This document shows, piece after piece, positions 1 to 9,279 of a DNA stretch of 64,000 nt. Positions within the stretch are counted from its first letter, which is position 1; the number at the start of each line of letters is the position of its first letter. The position numbers were made by a program, and so were the translations under genes. Below the pieces are notes generated by a model. It ran no database searches. It was not told the DNA's origin and saw nothing but the letters and a program-made list of their open reading frames with translations. Source of the stretch: Mucilaginibacter gotjawali (GTDB lineage Bacteria > Bacteroidota > Bacteroidia > Sphingobacteriales > Sphingobacteriaceae); NCBI RefSeq assembly GCF_002355435.1, contig NZ_AP017313.1:744001-808000 (forward strand). The letters run 5' to 3'.

Positions 1-2018
1 TAGCGGTAGCTCAGGCCGCCGTTAATGCCGTTCTTCAGCTTAAAATCAAGCCCGCCGGTGCTGGTAAAAGTAGGGGCCAGGGGCAGGTAGCCGGTTTTCG
101 CGGCGCTGTCAGCCAGCCGTGGCCGGGCCAGGTTTAGGTTGACGGCAGCAAACAGCCAGGGCGCCAGCTGGTACCGTGCCGACAGGTCCACCCCCATGCG
201 CCGGGTGCGGCCGCCGGGGGCAATGTCGCCGTCGTCGGTATAAATAAATTCCTGCTGCAGGTACAGGTACCAGGCGGCGGCGTTTATGTAGAGGTGCGGC
301 ATGGGTTTCCAGTTCAGGCCCAGGTCGGCGCCATAAGCGGCAGGCAAAGTTTGCAAGCCCTTATTACCGATCACCGCTATGGCATTATTGGAATGAAAGC
401 CCTTGCCCGCTTTTAAATAAAACTGAACCTGGTTGTTAGCAGTATACTGTACATTCAGTTTCGGGCTGGCAATCACTTCCGTTTTGGTACTTCCGGCAAA
501 ATTAAAGCTGAAATAATCCAGCCGCGAGCCTGCGTTTAAAAGCCATTTGCCGCTTTCAAAAGTTTCGTCGAGGTATAGGCCCGTGTTGTTCTGGCGAATA
601 TCGCCATGGGTAACATTACTCAAAAACCGGTACTGTTGGGTCACAAAACTATAGTCCGTCCCATACGTCCGGTCGAACCGGCTGCTCAGGCCCACTGCGG
701 AGGTCAGCTGGTTATTGCCCCAGTATTTCCTGTGGCTCAGTTTTCCGTTATAGCCAAACATGTCCCGTTCTTCGTGCTGCTGTTTCTCATCGCCATTAAC
801 ACTGTCGAGTGCAAAAAAGGTAGAATTTACATGTAGCAGGAACTTATAATGGGTATAATACAGCTGGTTATCCATGGTCCAGTTATTGCCAAGGTTGGTG
901 CTCAGTTTGGCAATGGCGTTTACGCGGCTGGTTTTGCCGCCTTGGGCACTGTCAATAGTACCAAAGCGGCTGATGGTAACCGGCGCGGCCGGGATGGTAA
1001 TGGGATTACCGTTATCGTCGAGCGCTGTGCTGCCTGCCGCTACCGCCCGCTGCGGGATCTCCCCCGAAGCCACCCAGCTGGTGCTGAAAGTGGATGCGCT
1101 CAATGTCAGTTTATTGCCCTCACCCATTTGCTTGCTGTATTTGGCAAATAAATTGGTGCGTTTGTAATGTTCGGGCAGTTTAAAGGCGCCGTCGGTATAG
1201 TTGTATTCGCCTGCGATGTAGGCGTTTTCGCCATTTTGTTTGGCTTTGGCGTTTAACAGATCAATCAGCCCGGCCGCGCGGAAGGTATTAAATTGCCCCC
1301 GCTCCAAACTGATGGTGCTTTTGTCGGGCGCGTCTTTGGTGTTAAAAGCCAGGTAGGCCGCGGTGGTAAAATCGCCATAGCCTGTGTAATACGGCCCTTT
1401 GCCATAGTCAAAAGTGGCAATGGTTTCGGGGATGAGGAAATGCAGGTCGGCATAACCCTGCCCGTGGATATGTGATACCATATTTACCGGCATCCCGTCT
1501 ACCGAAACATTAACGTCGGTACCGTGGTCGGCATCAAAACCGCGCACAAAAATCTGCTCCGCCTTGCCGCCGCCCATGTGCTGGGCAATAAACAAGCCCG
1601 GCACCAGCCGCATCAGATCCTGCGACGAATTGATGGGGCGAACGTTCAGGTCGATATTGCCGAGCGTATGGAAGGAATTGTTGTTTAGCCCTGGTAGTAT
1701 CACCACCTCCTTCAGGTCGATAGATCCCCGGTTCAGGCTGATGAGCACAGGCCGGGCATGTTCGGCCTTAACCTGTTGTATGGTGTAACCGATAAATGAG
1801 ACGGTTAGTGTAGCGGAATCGGCGGGGAGATTAAGGCGGAAATCGCCGTTTTTATCGGTGTTGGTGCCTTTGCCGGTGGCGCTCACCGTGGCATATTCAA
1901 CGGGTTGGCGGGTAATTTGGTCAATAACGGTGCCTTTGTATATTTTTTGAGCGTGGCACAGGCTGATGCCTGCAATTAGCAACAGGGCTATGGGCGCTGT
2001 TTTTTTTAAAAAATGCAT
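1..2018 (-). CDS. TonB-dependent receptor, N-terminal part (runs off the window start)
   Basis: Outer-membrane active-transport receptor. Reading on the minus strand from the ATG at 2018 the frame stays open to position 1, so about 672 residues are present and the end of the barrel is missing. A signal peptide (about residues 1-23, ending CHA) precedes a CarboxypepD-reg-like beta-sandwich (about 25-95) and a plug domain (about 110-220) with the motif QIFVRGFDADHGTDVNVSVD; beta-barrel strands rich in aromatic residues follow. The substrate is not visible. A small protein with a His/Cys motif lies upstream on the same strand (2262-2633), which makes a metal or metal chelate a possible cargo, but this is a guess. 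The start is fixed by the signal peptide directly after the ATG. Confidence 0.88.
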   Translation of the reverse strand, partial: MHFLKKTAPIALLLIAGISLCHAQKIYKGTVIDQITRQPVEYATVSATGKGTNTDKNGDFRLNLPADSATLTVSFIGYTIQQVKAEHARPVLISLNRGSIDLKEVVILPGLNNNSFHTLGNIDLNVRPINSSQDLMRLVPGLFIAQHMGGGKAEQIFVRGFDADHGTDVNVSVDGMPVNMVSHIHGQGYADLHFLIPETIATFDYGKGPYYTGYGDFTTAAYLAFNTKDAPDKSTISLERGQFNTFRAAGLIDLLNAKAKQNGENAYIAGEYNYTDGAFKLPEHYKRTNLFAKYSKQMGEGNKLTLSASTFSTSWVASGEIPQRAVAAGSTALDDNGNPITIPAAPVTISRFGTIDSAQGGKTSRVNAIAKLSTNLGNNWTMDNQLYYTHYKFLLHVNSTFFALDSVNGDEKQQHEERDMFGYNGKLSHRKYWGNNQLTSAVGLSSRFDRTYGTDYSFVTQQYRFLSNVTHGDIRQNNTGLYLDETFESGKWLLNAGSRLDYFSFNFAGSTKTEVIASPKLNVQYTANNQVQFYLKAGKGFHSNNAIAVIGNKGLQTLPAAYGADLGLNWKPMPHLYINAAAWYLYLQQEFIYTDDGDIAPGGRTRRMGVDLSARYQLAPWLFAAVNLNLARPRLADSAAKTGYLPLAPTFTSTGGLDFKLKNGINGGLSYR

Positions 2019-2060
2019 ATAAGTATAAGATGGATAGCAGGCTGCCTTCAAAACCGGCTC

Positions 2061-2140
2061 CTTGTGCCCTTTGTGAAACCTTTGCGCCCATCGTGGTAAA
2101 AAATAAACCACAATGACCACGAAGAATGCACGAAGAACAC
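2061..2140. repeat. Intergenic short-word repeat upstream of the TonB receptor
   Basis: The left part repeats the word CTTTGTG (CTTGTGCCCTTTGTG) and the right part repeats its near complement (CCACGAAG, GCACGAAGAACAC). It is one of several such self-complementary word fillers at gene junctions in this window. No gene is seen here. Confidence 0.5.
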
Positions 2141-2217
2141 TAAGCCTGTATAACTGGCAGCAGCAACTTTGTTTTTAAATAAATGTGTTGAATGGCCTCA
2201 GATGATTCCTTTTTCCT

Positions 2218-2236
2218 CCCTCTCCTTTGGAGAGGG
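2218..2236. terminator. Hairpin between the HCNGKC gene and the TonB receptor
   Basis: Perfect 8-bp stem CCCTCTCC / GGAGAGGG with a TTT loop, just past the stop codon of the minus-strand gene 2262-2633. It may stop or attenuate transcription, but the same CCCTCTCC word is used in other dispersed hairpins of the window, so it may simply be a repeat. Confidence 0.35.
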
Positions 2237-2261
2237 CCGGGGTGAGGCGTAAAGTGTACGA

Positions 2262-2633
2262 TTACCCGAGCCGGGGCGGCTGGTAAATGGGCAGATCAAC
2301 AACGGGCAGGGTAAAACGGTGATTGGGCACCTGCATTACCTGCACTACGTGCGAGTAAAACCGGGTTTCGGCTTTTTGTCCGAATAAGGCTTCCTGGAAA
2401 AGGTTCTTCTGCGACTGGCGCTCATCATTCTTTTCTTTTTCTTCGGCCTGCCTTATTTTTTTCATGAAATAGCATTTGCCATTACAATGCAGCCATGGCT
2501 TGTCCCGGTTTTCGCATAAATGTGCGGCGATATAATTTCTGTTCAGCTCGAAACCTGCAAAAACAAACAGGCGCGAAAAACTGGCAGACATTACCGCGAC
2601 AATCAGCAAATAAGCAATTAAAGGGCGTACCAT
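2262..2633 (-). CDS. Small membrane-anchored or exported protein with HCNGKC motif
   Basis: Unknown function; 123 residues from the ATG at 2633, chosen because it places a hydrophobic segment (MVRPLIAYLLIVAVMSASF) at the N-terminus. An in-frame ATG 30 bases earlier adds a charged tail and looks less likely. After the hydrophobic segment comes a conserved-looking stretch with C-E-N and HCNGKCYFMKK, then a lysine/glutamate-rich helix and a proline-rich tail. The Cys-His cluster could bind a metal. It lies upstream of the TonB receptor in the same direction, 243 bases away, so the two may be co-regulated. I do not assign a family name. Confidence 0.7.
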   Translation of the reverse strand: MVRPLIAYLLIVAVMSASFSRLFVFAGFELNRNYIAAHLCENRDKPWLHCNGKCYFMKKIRQAEEKEKNDERQSQKNLFQEALFGQKAETRFYSHVVQVMQVPNHRFTLPVVDLPIYQPPRLG

Positions 2634-2879
2634 ATGGCCGCAAAGGTAAAAATGCCGCCGCAATTAAAATGTGTTTAAGATCACTTTTTTGCAAGAGGCC
2701 GTAAAAGATAAAAAAACGGGTATACGGCGGTCTTTGCCGGATGGTAGGTGCTTTTGCACCAGCATTTTTTATGATAAAAACAATTTGTTTGAAATTATTT
2801 TCCTCAATGTAATTTACTGCTGACATAAGGCTGTCACCGGCCTGTATTTTCTTTGTATAAAGAACAAAACAAAACCATC

Positions 2880-3407
2880 ATGAAACAGCAAGAATTAACC
2901 ATCGAAACAAACGTATCGCCAATTGTTTACTTAATGAAAAATTATGCCGGCTATAACCTTTGGGCAAACGCAAGCCTTGTAAACTGGCTGCGTACAAAGC
3001 CTGCTGATGTATTGGAACAGGAAGTGCCATCAAGCTTCACTACTATAAAATCAACCATTGTACATATCTGGAATACGCAGCGTTACTGGTTATCAATCAT
3101 AAAAAGAAGCGGGCCGCAACGCGTTGAAGAATTTACCGGTACGTTGGAAGATGCTTTCAGAGGCCTCGTTGAACACTCGGACGAATTTGCTGATTATATC
3201 GAATCAATGACAGATCAGCAGATCGAAGAAAACAATATGGTGATCAATCGCTGGTTTCAATGCGATTTTCAGAATTTTGAATATATTATGCAGGTGATGA
3301 ACCACAGTACTTATCATCGCGGGCAAATTGTAACCATGGGCCGCAGCCTTGGCTTTACCGATGCACCCATGACAGATTATAATTTTTATAATATCCATGG
3401 CCGGTAA
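2880..3407 (+). CDS. DinB-fold family protein
   Basis: About 175 residues from the ATG at 2880; an ATG nine codons upstream is possible but adds only a charged lead. The sequence has the hallmarks of the DinB/YfiT four-helix bundle: NLWANASLVNWL near residue 30, HIWNTQRYW near 65, and the C-terminal MNHSTYHRGQIVTMGRSLG. The histidines in HIW and in NHSTYHRG are the three expected metal ligands of this fold. Family members are damage-inducible proteins or thiol-dependent transferases with a divalent metal; the precise reaction cannot be read here. It stands alone, followed by a hairpin terminator. Confidence 0.85.
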   Translation: MKQQELTIETNVSPIVYLMKNYAGYNLWANASLVNWLRTKPADVLEQEVPSSFTTIKSTIVHIWNTQRYWLSIIKRSGPQRVEEFTGTLEDAFRGLVEHSDEFADYIESMTDQQIEENNMVINRWFQCDFQNFEYIMQVMNHSTYHRGQIVTMGRSLGFTDAPMTDYNFYNIHGR

Positions 3408-3431
3408 GCGTCTCCACCATAAATTACGGAA

Positions 3432-3463
3432 AAGAGGCTGTCCCCATACAGGTACAGCCTCTT
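3432..3463 (+). terminator. Rho-independent-like hairpin after the DinB-fold gene
   Basis: Ten-base stem AAGAGGCTGT / ACAGCCTCTT with a 12-base loop, 25 bases after the DinB stop codon. It lies between convergent genes and could serve both strands. The T tract is weak. Confidence 0.55.
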
Positions 3464-3494
3464 CAATACATTTAGCGGGGTATAATAACAGCGG

Positions 3495-3860
3495 TTACTT
3501 ATCGCGTTTCAGCGTTGCATGCATTTTCATGCCGTTAAAGTCAATATCCATCCCTACCGAATCAGCATCAGGATAAAATTTACCGGTATGTTTTACATCG
3601 GTACCGTTAACCGAAACGTTGAAGGTAAAATCAGTAGGATCAATAAATTTACCATCAGTAATGTTTACGTCGCCCTGTGGCGAGGAGGCCACACCCGTTA
3701 ATTTGCCGCTGTCGGTTTTAAAAGTGTAAGTCAGCGGGAACTGGTTACCATCAGGGGTATTAAGGGTGCCTGTCCATTTACCGGCTAAGCTGGCTGCAAA
3801 TGCAAATGCCGCCACAACGCAGCATACCAATGCCGCAGTTGTAAAAAGTCTTTTTTTCAT
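3495..3860 (-). CDS. Secreted 121-residue beta-rich protein, paralog 1 of 3
   Basis: Function unknown. A signal peptide (about residues 1-22, FAFAAS) is followed by a compact beta-rich domain that begins AGKWTGTLNTPDGNQFPLTY and ends with alternating strands (KHTGKFYPDADSVGMDIDF, MHATLKRDK). The same layout recurs in the next two genes (4090-4452 and 4530-4889): G-K-W-T-G, a D-G/Q-G turn, YTFK, LTG, a DGK turn, F-x-V-x-V, H-x-GKF/Y, DS-x-G-x-D and a terminal T/KL-K/S-R. All three are in the same direction with gaps of 229 and 77 bases, so they come from tandem duplication. A lipocalin-like or ligand-binding fold is possible, but nothing in the sequence settles it. Confidence 0.75.
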   Translation of the reverse strand: MKKRLFTTAALVCCVVAAFAFAASLAGKWTGTLNTPDGNQFPLTYTFKTDSGKLTGVASSPQGDVNITDGKFIDPTDFTFNVSVNGTDVKHTGKFYPDADSVGMDIDFNGMKMHATLKRDK

Positions 3861-3948
3861 TATTAATTTAGTTTGCTATAAGATGCTGTAAAACAGCTGG
3901 TGTTACAGTTGGAAGAAGATTTTTAGGGAAAAGAGCCAGAAGCAGGAA

Positions 3949-4086
3949 GTCCATAGTCGATAGACCATAGTCCATAGCCAGGAAAAGGATGACGAAAACG
4001 TTTTCGCGTTATAAATAAATGCCTTAGTTCTTCTTTTATTTATAAAATCGTGATTCCAACTATGGACCATGGACTATGGTCTATCA
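3949..4086. repeat. Inverted repeat built from CCATAGTC words
   Basis: The left arm contains GATAGACCATAGTCCAT and the right arm, about 85 bases later, its exact complement ATGGACTATGGTCTATC. Both arms also carry extra CCATAGTC or ATGGACCATGG words. It fills the gap between two of the tandem secreted paralogs. Confidence 0.7.
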
Positions 4087-4089
4087 ACT

Positions 4090-4452
4090 TTACTTAGGCC
4101 TGCTCAGCTTAATATGTCCCTTATTGCCTTCAAAGGTAACATCCATACCGATAGAATCTCCGGCGGCAAAATATTTCCCTTTGTGCGAGTAGGTAACACC
4201 CTGCACCGAAACGCTGAAACTCAGGTCGTCACCGGAAACCTTGCCGCTGTCAAGTGGTACGCTCATGCCCGAAGTTTCCAGGGTGCCGGTAAGGCTGCTG
4301 CCTTCCACTTTAAAGGTGTAGCTCAGCGGGTAGGCATTGCCATCCGGCGCGTTAAATGTCGACGACCATTGGCCGCCCATGTCTGCAATTGCTGCGTAGC
4401 AAAGGGCAAAGCAGCATAACAGCACTGCTGTTATTAATAATGTTCTTTTCAT
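4090..4452 (-). CDS. Secreted 120-residue beta-rich protein, paralog 2 of 3
   Basis: Paralog of the neighbours on both sides, with signal peptide (about 1-20, ending CYAA) and the shared core: GGQWSSTFNAPDGNAYPLSY, YTFKVEG, LTGTLE, the DSGK turn, SFSVSVQGV, SHKGKYF, DSIGMDVTF and the terminal KLSRPK. Its W-S-S replaces the W-T-G of the other two copies. Unknown function; probably exported to the periplasm or surface. Confidence 0.75.
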   Translation of the reverse strand: MKRTLLITAVLLCCFALCYAAIADMGGQWSSTFNAPDGNAYPLSYTFKVEGSSLTGTLETSGMSVPLDSGKVSGDDLSFSVSVQGVTYSHKGKYFAAGDSIGMDVTFEGNKGHIKLSRPK

Positions 4453-4529
4453 ATTTGGGTTGGTCTTTTAAATAAAAGTATATTTTTAGGCAGATAAAAG
4501 CAAGCCCGGGTAAAATATTTTTATCGCGC

Positions 4530-4889
4530 TTATTGCGCAACCCGTTTCAAGGTGGCGTGTGATTTTGCATCGCCCAGGCTGATATCCACCCCAACCGAAT
4601 CGCCATAGAATTTGCCCTCATGGTCAATCTCCATATTGCTTATGATCACGTTAAAGGTAAACTTATCACCGGTGATCTTGCCATCGTTAATGGGCAGCTC
4701 GCCTTTAGGTGTTTTGGCAGTTCCGGTCAGTTCGGTGCCGGCAATTTTAAAACTGTACAGCAGCGGGTACTCATCGCCCTGGTCGGTTTTTAACAGGCCG
4801 GTCCATTTGCCGTTCAGGTTTTCAGTGGTTGCCGAAGCATAAAAAAAGCAGATCAGAAATAAGAAAGTTGCGAAGATTCTTGTTTTCAT
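4530..4889 (-). CDS. Secreted 119-residue beta-rich protein, paralog 3 of 3
   Basis: First gene of the tandem trio in transcription order. Signal peptide about residues 1-20 (FFYASA), then LNGKWTGLLKTDQGDEYPLL, YSFKIAG, LTGTAKTPKGELPINDGKI, FTFNVIISN, DHEGKFYGDSVGVDISL and SHATLKR. Closer to paralog 1 than to paralog 2 in the W-T-G and HATLKR motifs. Function unknown. A 185-base AT-rich gap separates it from the divergent GH28-like gene. Confidence 0.75.
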   Translation of the reverse strand: MKTRIFATFLFLICFFYASATTENLNGKWTGLLKTDQGDEYPLLYSFKIAGTELTGTAKTPKGELPINDGKITGDKFTFNVIISNMEIDHEGKFYGDSVGVDISLGDAKSHATLKRVAQ

Positions 4890-5074
4890 AATGGGTTATT
4901 TTTTCGTAGTTTGATTTTTTTTTCAATGGCACTCAAGTTGGCTACGCCGTTTTTCATCGCTAAAGGTAGAATCAGTATTAAAGCATATCATCAACAATAT
5001 GTTAAGTTTGTTGTCGCGATGGTTTATCTGTCAACTATTTTTTAACATATTAACATATCTTAGTTGTAAAATAT

Positions 5075-6648
5075 ATGGGTTTTTATTTACGTAACTTATT
5101 GTTGATGTTGTGTTTATGTGGCACGTCAGCACTGGCGCAAACTTTTAATATCAGGGAGTACGGGGCCCTTAACGATGGCAAAACCGTTTGCACCGCCGCT
5201 ATACAGAAAGCCGTTGACGCCTGCTACCAAAACGGCGGCGGCAGGGTATACGTTCCGGCCGGGCAGTTTATCACCGGTACGGTTCATCTAAAAAGCAATG
5301 TAAACCTCTGCCTGGAAAGCGGCGCGGTATTATTGGGCAGCCCTAACCTGCAGGATTACGAAAGCTATACCAAAGCAGGCTACGGCATTAATTATTATGG
5401 TATCCTATATACGGCAGATGCTGAAAATGTATCCATCAGTGGCTCAGGCGCTATTGACGGCAACAACAAAGTTTTTTTGACTTCGGCCACGCCAAAAAGA
5501 TCGACGCCAACAGCGCCCGCTTCACCCGGCAAAAAGATAATTACCGCCATGTGGAAACAGGTATCGGCGATGGCCCCGTGGTGCCGAAGGACCGTCCGCG
5601 CCAGATGGTTATCTTCAGCAACTGCAAACACGTGCAGCTGCGTGATATTTCGCTGTTAAACTCCCCATTCTGGACGCTTCACTTTGCCGATTGCGACGAC
5701 GTCAGCGTAAACGCCATCCGCCTGTGGAGCGGCATCCTGGTGCCCAATGCTGATGGCATCGATGTAACCAGCTGTTCCAATGTGGTGATCGCCAATTCAG
5801 ATATCCGCTCCGGCGACGACGCCATTGCCATTGTGGGTTACGACCATCATTTCGAGATCCCCGGTTTTGAGGGCATCAAACATGTTTCGCAAAATATCAT
5901 TGTTACCGGCTGTAACCTGCAGTCATATTCCAGCGGCATCCGCATAGGCTTTCTCGATCAGAACACCGTGCGCAACGTACACGTGAGCCATTGCAATATC
6001 ACCAACTCCAGCCGCGGCATCGGTATTTTTTTGCGCGATGAAGGCTCGCTCGAAAATCTCACCTTCAGCGATATCACCATCGAAACCCGGATGCATACCG
6101 GCGACTGGTGGGGCAACGGCGAACCCATCCATATCTCGGCCGTGCGTGGTAAGGAAAACGTAAAACTTGGCACCATCAAAAATGTTGAGTTCAATAACAT
6201 CACTTGTAAAGGCGAAAACGGAATCCTTTTGTATGGCTCGGAAGACAGCCAATTGCAGGATATCCGCTTTAACCATGTCTCCATGGAGTTGGTGAACAGT
6301 AAACTGAACGACGTTATGGGCGGTAATATCGACCTGCGCGGCTGCCTGGACGAACACCAGCAGCTGTTTGCCGCCAATATTCCCGGCCTGCTGGTCCGTC
6401 ACATTACCGGCTTAACCCTCAATGATTTTAAACTAACCTGGGACCCCACCGTCAATCAGCCTTATTTTACAAATGCCATCACCGTGGATAATTTTAAAGA
6501 TATAAAAATTGTCGATTTTGCAGGAACGGCGTCGCCGGCGGATCAAAACGCGGCGCCAATTTTATTGGAAAATGGCGACGGGGCGAAAGTGAACGGGAAA
6601 GTTAAAGTAGATAAGGTGGGGGTGACGGGGTTTGAGGGGGTGAAGTGA
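5075..6648 (+). pseudogene. GH28-like (polygalacturonase family) enzyme, broken by one frameshift
   Basis: Parallel beta-helix glycoside hydrolase expected to cut pectic galacturonan outside the inner membrane. The reading frame starts at the ATG at 5075 (signal peptide ending ALAQ, then INDGK-type pectate-lyase start EYGALNDGKTVCTAAIQKAV) and leaves frame at a run of seven T (5472-5478). Adding one T joins it to the -1 frame, giving FFDFGHAKKIDANSARF and then a full match to 6648, about 524 residues in all. Family motifs follow: NADGID (near 225) and SGDDAIAI (near 248). The usual G/S-H-G motif reads SSGIRIG, without the histidine, which is odd. The break may be a sequencing undercall, a real mutation or slippage on T-TTT-TTG. 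Without correction the product would stop at 5659. Confidence 0.82.
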
Positions 6649-6677
6649 GGTTTTATATTTGACTGTACATCTCGTTA

Positions 6678-6987
6678 CGCAGGGTCGTTTCCAGGTTTAA
6701 GTTTACCCATAAAATTTGATCAGGCGGATATAATCGTCGATTTCACCAAACGTTCCTACGGAACGCAGGTATTGGTAATTGTATTTTCTACCAACCAGAC
6801 GTCCGCCAGGGGCGGACGAAAAAATAAAAAGTGCGTTCCATAGGAACGCCTGGTCGGTAGAAATCGATCAAAAAACGCATTTTCGTTCCATAGGAACGTT
6901 TGGTAGTCGCCGAATTAACAATGGTAAAGCGATATTTGCGCCTATTTTTATGGGTAAACTTAAACTTCCAGGAGATTATGCGGGGAC
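6678..6987. mobile_element. MITE-like inverted-repeat element, copy 1
   Basis: About 310 bases bounded by terminal inverted repeats. The inner part of the left arm, TTTAAGTTTACCCATAAAA (6696-6714), is exactly complementary to TTTTATGGGTAAACTTAAA (6946-6964), and the outer parts are related (CCAGG and CGCAGGGTC words). The interior carries nested palindromes such as GCGTTCCATAGGAACGC and CGTTCCTACGGAACG. A second full-length relative lies at 17146-17438. No protein-coding potential is evident, so it would need a transposase in trans. It accounts for most of the gene-free stretch 6649-7186. Confidence 0.7.
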
Positions 6988-7186
6988 AGAAAAACACGCA
7001 AACAAATATACCGAAATTGAATTTATTGCCGAAAGGCAACGTTTTCAATTTGAAAGATATGAGTCCGCCGCTGCGCTTTGACCAGTAGCGGCAGATTCGC
7101 GACTGAAGAGATAAAAAAATAAAGATTTTTTTTATCTTTATGGAATTAAAAGCTAATGCCTTCATTCATCCCTGATCCTAATCTTT

Positions 7187-8874
7187 GTGCTTAAAAATTT
7201 ATTACCCTTATTAGTGCTGATATTGTTTATAGCGGCATGCAAAAAAGAAACCGGGCCTAAGACTACAAAGATAAACCAGGCGCAAGGGACAATAAAAGTA
7301 GATTGGGGCGATACCATAACCATTTCCGGCCAAAACTTGCCCGCACAGGTAAGCGTATTTTTGATAAAGTCTCCTCACAGGTAATCTCGAGCAATGGCCA
7401 GCAGATACGATGTGTGGTGCCCTATTTTAACACCAATCCCACCGTTTCGGTAACAGTTATTTACGGTGCCGATACCGTCAAACTAAATAATTACGCCACG
7501 CTTAACGCCCCGGTGATAACCTCTTTTACCCCAACACAGGCCCTTGGCGATACAGTTATAATAAATGGCGATCATTTTGAAAATACGGGCCTCCTTGTAA
7601 CATTCGGTAGTGTACAATCGACTGTCATCTATGGATCTAAAAAAATGCTTAAGGTAATTGTGCCGGACGGGATCCAAAGCACACATACAACTATCAGTGT
7701 TAAGTCGCAATTACAAACCGTCGCTGCTACGTCCAATTTCGTGCTCCTGGAGCCGGTTATAACCAGTATCACACCTTCTGCCTTTATAGGTAATGTGGTT
7801 ACAATAAAAGGTAAATATTTTCATCCCCTGGGCCCGTTCCAGCTACTCCTCGACAATAAGCCGGCAAATTTTGAGATACAGGATGATGGCACGATCACTT
7901 TCAAGGTACCGTATCAGGCTTATCCACGCAGGAAAACGACTATAACGCTAAAACTGCTCGACTATACAATAACCTACCCTGTTGATCTGATAATTAAAGA
8001 TAATTGGGTTTTGGTAAAACAGGGTATTCCGTTTGAACCGTACAATGCTACGCCCCTTGCTGTTGGTTCAGATGTATATGTGATAGCACCAATAATCAGC
8101 CCTTCGAATAACCAGTTTTATTTGTGGCATTTTAACCCGGCAGATTTTTCGTGGACAGCAGTCGGCACCCAGTTATCTTTTACGAACGGTAATATTTGTA
8201 CCGGGACATGCGGCAACAAAATCTATTTATATAATATAACGGGTCCGGATACTTTTTATGAGTTTGACCCTGCTACCAGCAATTGGACCGCGAAAGCGGG
8301 CTTTATTGGGCCGCCGCGCTACAACCCAATAATGTTTAGCATTAGCGGCAATTTATACTTGGGCTCCGGCCAGCATGTTGTTAATGGACAAATACAGTCT
8401 GTTGCCGATTGGTACATGTATACGCCAGGTAACGATCAATGGTCCCGTGTAGCCGATATGCTTGCCGGTTTCAACAGTAGTTACCCTATGACTTCGGCGC
8501 AAGCTGTTGTGATCAATAATATTGCATATGTAGTTTGCGGGGGATGGTTTTTTGATTATAAATACGACCCGGCAAACAATACTTGGTCGCCAATGCAAAA
8601 TATGCTCGAACCACGTGTAAATGCCGGGGTAGTGGTTTATAATCAAAAGTTGTATACATTAGAAGGTACCGTAGTACAGAACGTGGGTAACCCCAACCGT
8701 AACCTTTTTAAATATGACCCGGTTGCTGACCAATGGCAGTACCTGCCCTTTTCAATGGACCCTTATGGGGCTGAATTAAATATAGCGTTTACTACAGGCG
8801 GAAAGATATATATGGTTTCATATGACACCTACGGAAGTATAAATAACCTTTATGAAGGGCTTTCGCTACCATAG
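7187..8874 (+). pseudogene. IPT/TIG and kelch-propeller lipoprotein, broken by one frameshift
   Basis: Surface or periplasmic lipoprotein. The GTG at 7187 begins a signal sequence with lipobox LFIAAC. The first frame ends at 7384, and the real continuation is in the -1 frame to 8874: adding one T to the five-T run at 7358-7362 gives VSVFFDKVSSQVISS and about 562 residues. Domains: two to three IPT/TIG immunoglobulin-like modules (about 30-280; VITSFTPTQALGDTVIINGD, VITSITPSAFIGNVVTIKGK), then a kelch-type beta-propeller (about 290-560; YDPANNTWSPMQNM, KYDPVADQWQYLPF). Such proteins bind glycans or partner proteins in Bacteroidota; the ligand is unknown. The break is of the same type as in the GH28-like gene upstream. 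Confidence 0.78.
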
Positions 8875-8889
8875 GCTAACTTTATAAAT

Positions 8890-9130
8890 TTGTGTTTCAA
8901 CTGGGTCTTTCTCAGCGAACCCTGCGTTTGGTGCCGTACATCTGCCGGCACAAGGTTTCTTGCATAAAACCCCGAATGCTAATAAGTTAAAGGGAGATAA
9001 TTTTTTTGATTGCACCGTTAGGTGAAAAATATTGGTAGAAAAATAGATAAAAAACGAAAAGCGTGCCATCGGTACGCAACAATCGTAGCGGCATTAGCCC
9101 TAATGATTTGCGTTTAGGTTTCGTACCGGC
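8890..9130. repeat. Degenerate dispersed repeats (CCCTGCG / TGTACATCT type)
   Basis: The stretch after the lipoprotein gene holds words also found near 6660, 17110-17160 and 19465 (GAACCCTGCGTTTGGTGCCG, GTACATCT, GAAAAGCGTGCC). They look like decayed copies of the 300-bp inverted-repeat elements. No gene is seen from 8875 to 9417. Confidence 0.45.
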
Positions 9131-9279
9131 GGGCAATGTCATTAAGTTAAGAGAGTTTCTTTTTTTTGCCCTCTTTATCGCGTAGCGAAAGAGAGGGCGG
9201 ACGAGCGTAGCAACGTCCGGGTGAGTCAACGGAGCGCGTTTATAAGCGCCATTGCCCGCTTAACTTAATGACATTGACC
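9131..9279. mobile_element. MITE-like element with CAATGTCATTAAGTTAAG ends, copy A
   Basis: The 18-base sequence CAATGTCATTAAGTTAAG at 9134-9151 is mirrored exactly by its complement at 9259-9276. The element is flanked on both sides by the 9-base direct repeat ACCGGCGGG, as expected for a target-site duplication. The interior holds a CCCTCT...AGAGGG hairpin and the words GGACGAGCGTAGCAACGTCC and GGGTGAGTCAACGGAG, which also occur without these ends at 31437-31490. Three relatives with another interior sit at 32558-33400. Confidence 0.75.

Noticed and set aside
849..1788. Open frames on the plus strand at 606-1788
   Set aside because: They are antisense shadows of the TonB receptor, which is open through the whole region on the minus strand.
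6779..7165. Overlapping short frames between the GH28-like gene and the lipoprotein
   Set aside because: They read through the inverted-repeat element 6678-6987 and encode no recognisable sequence.
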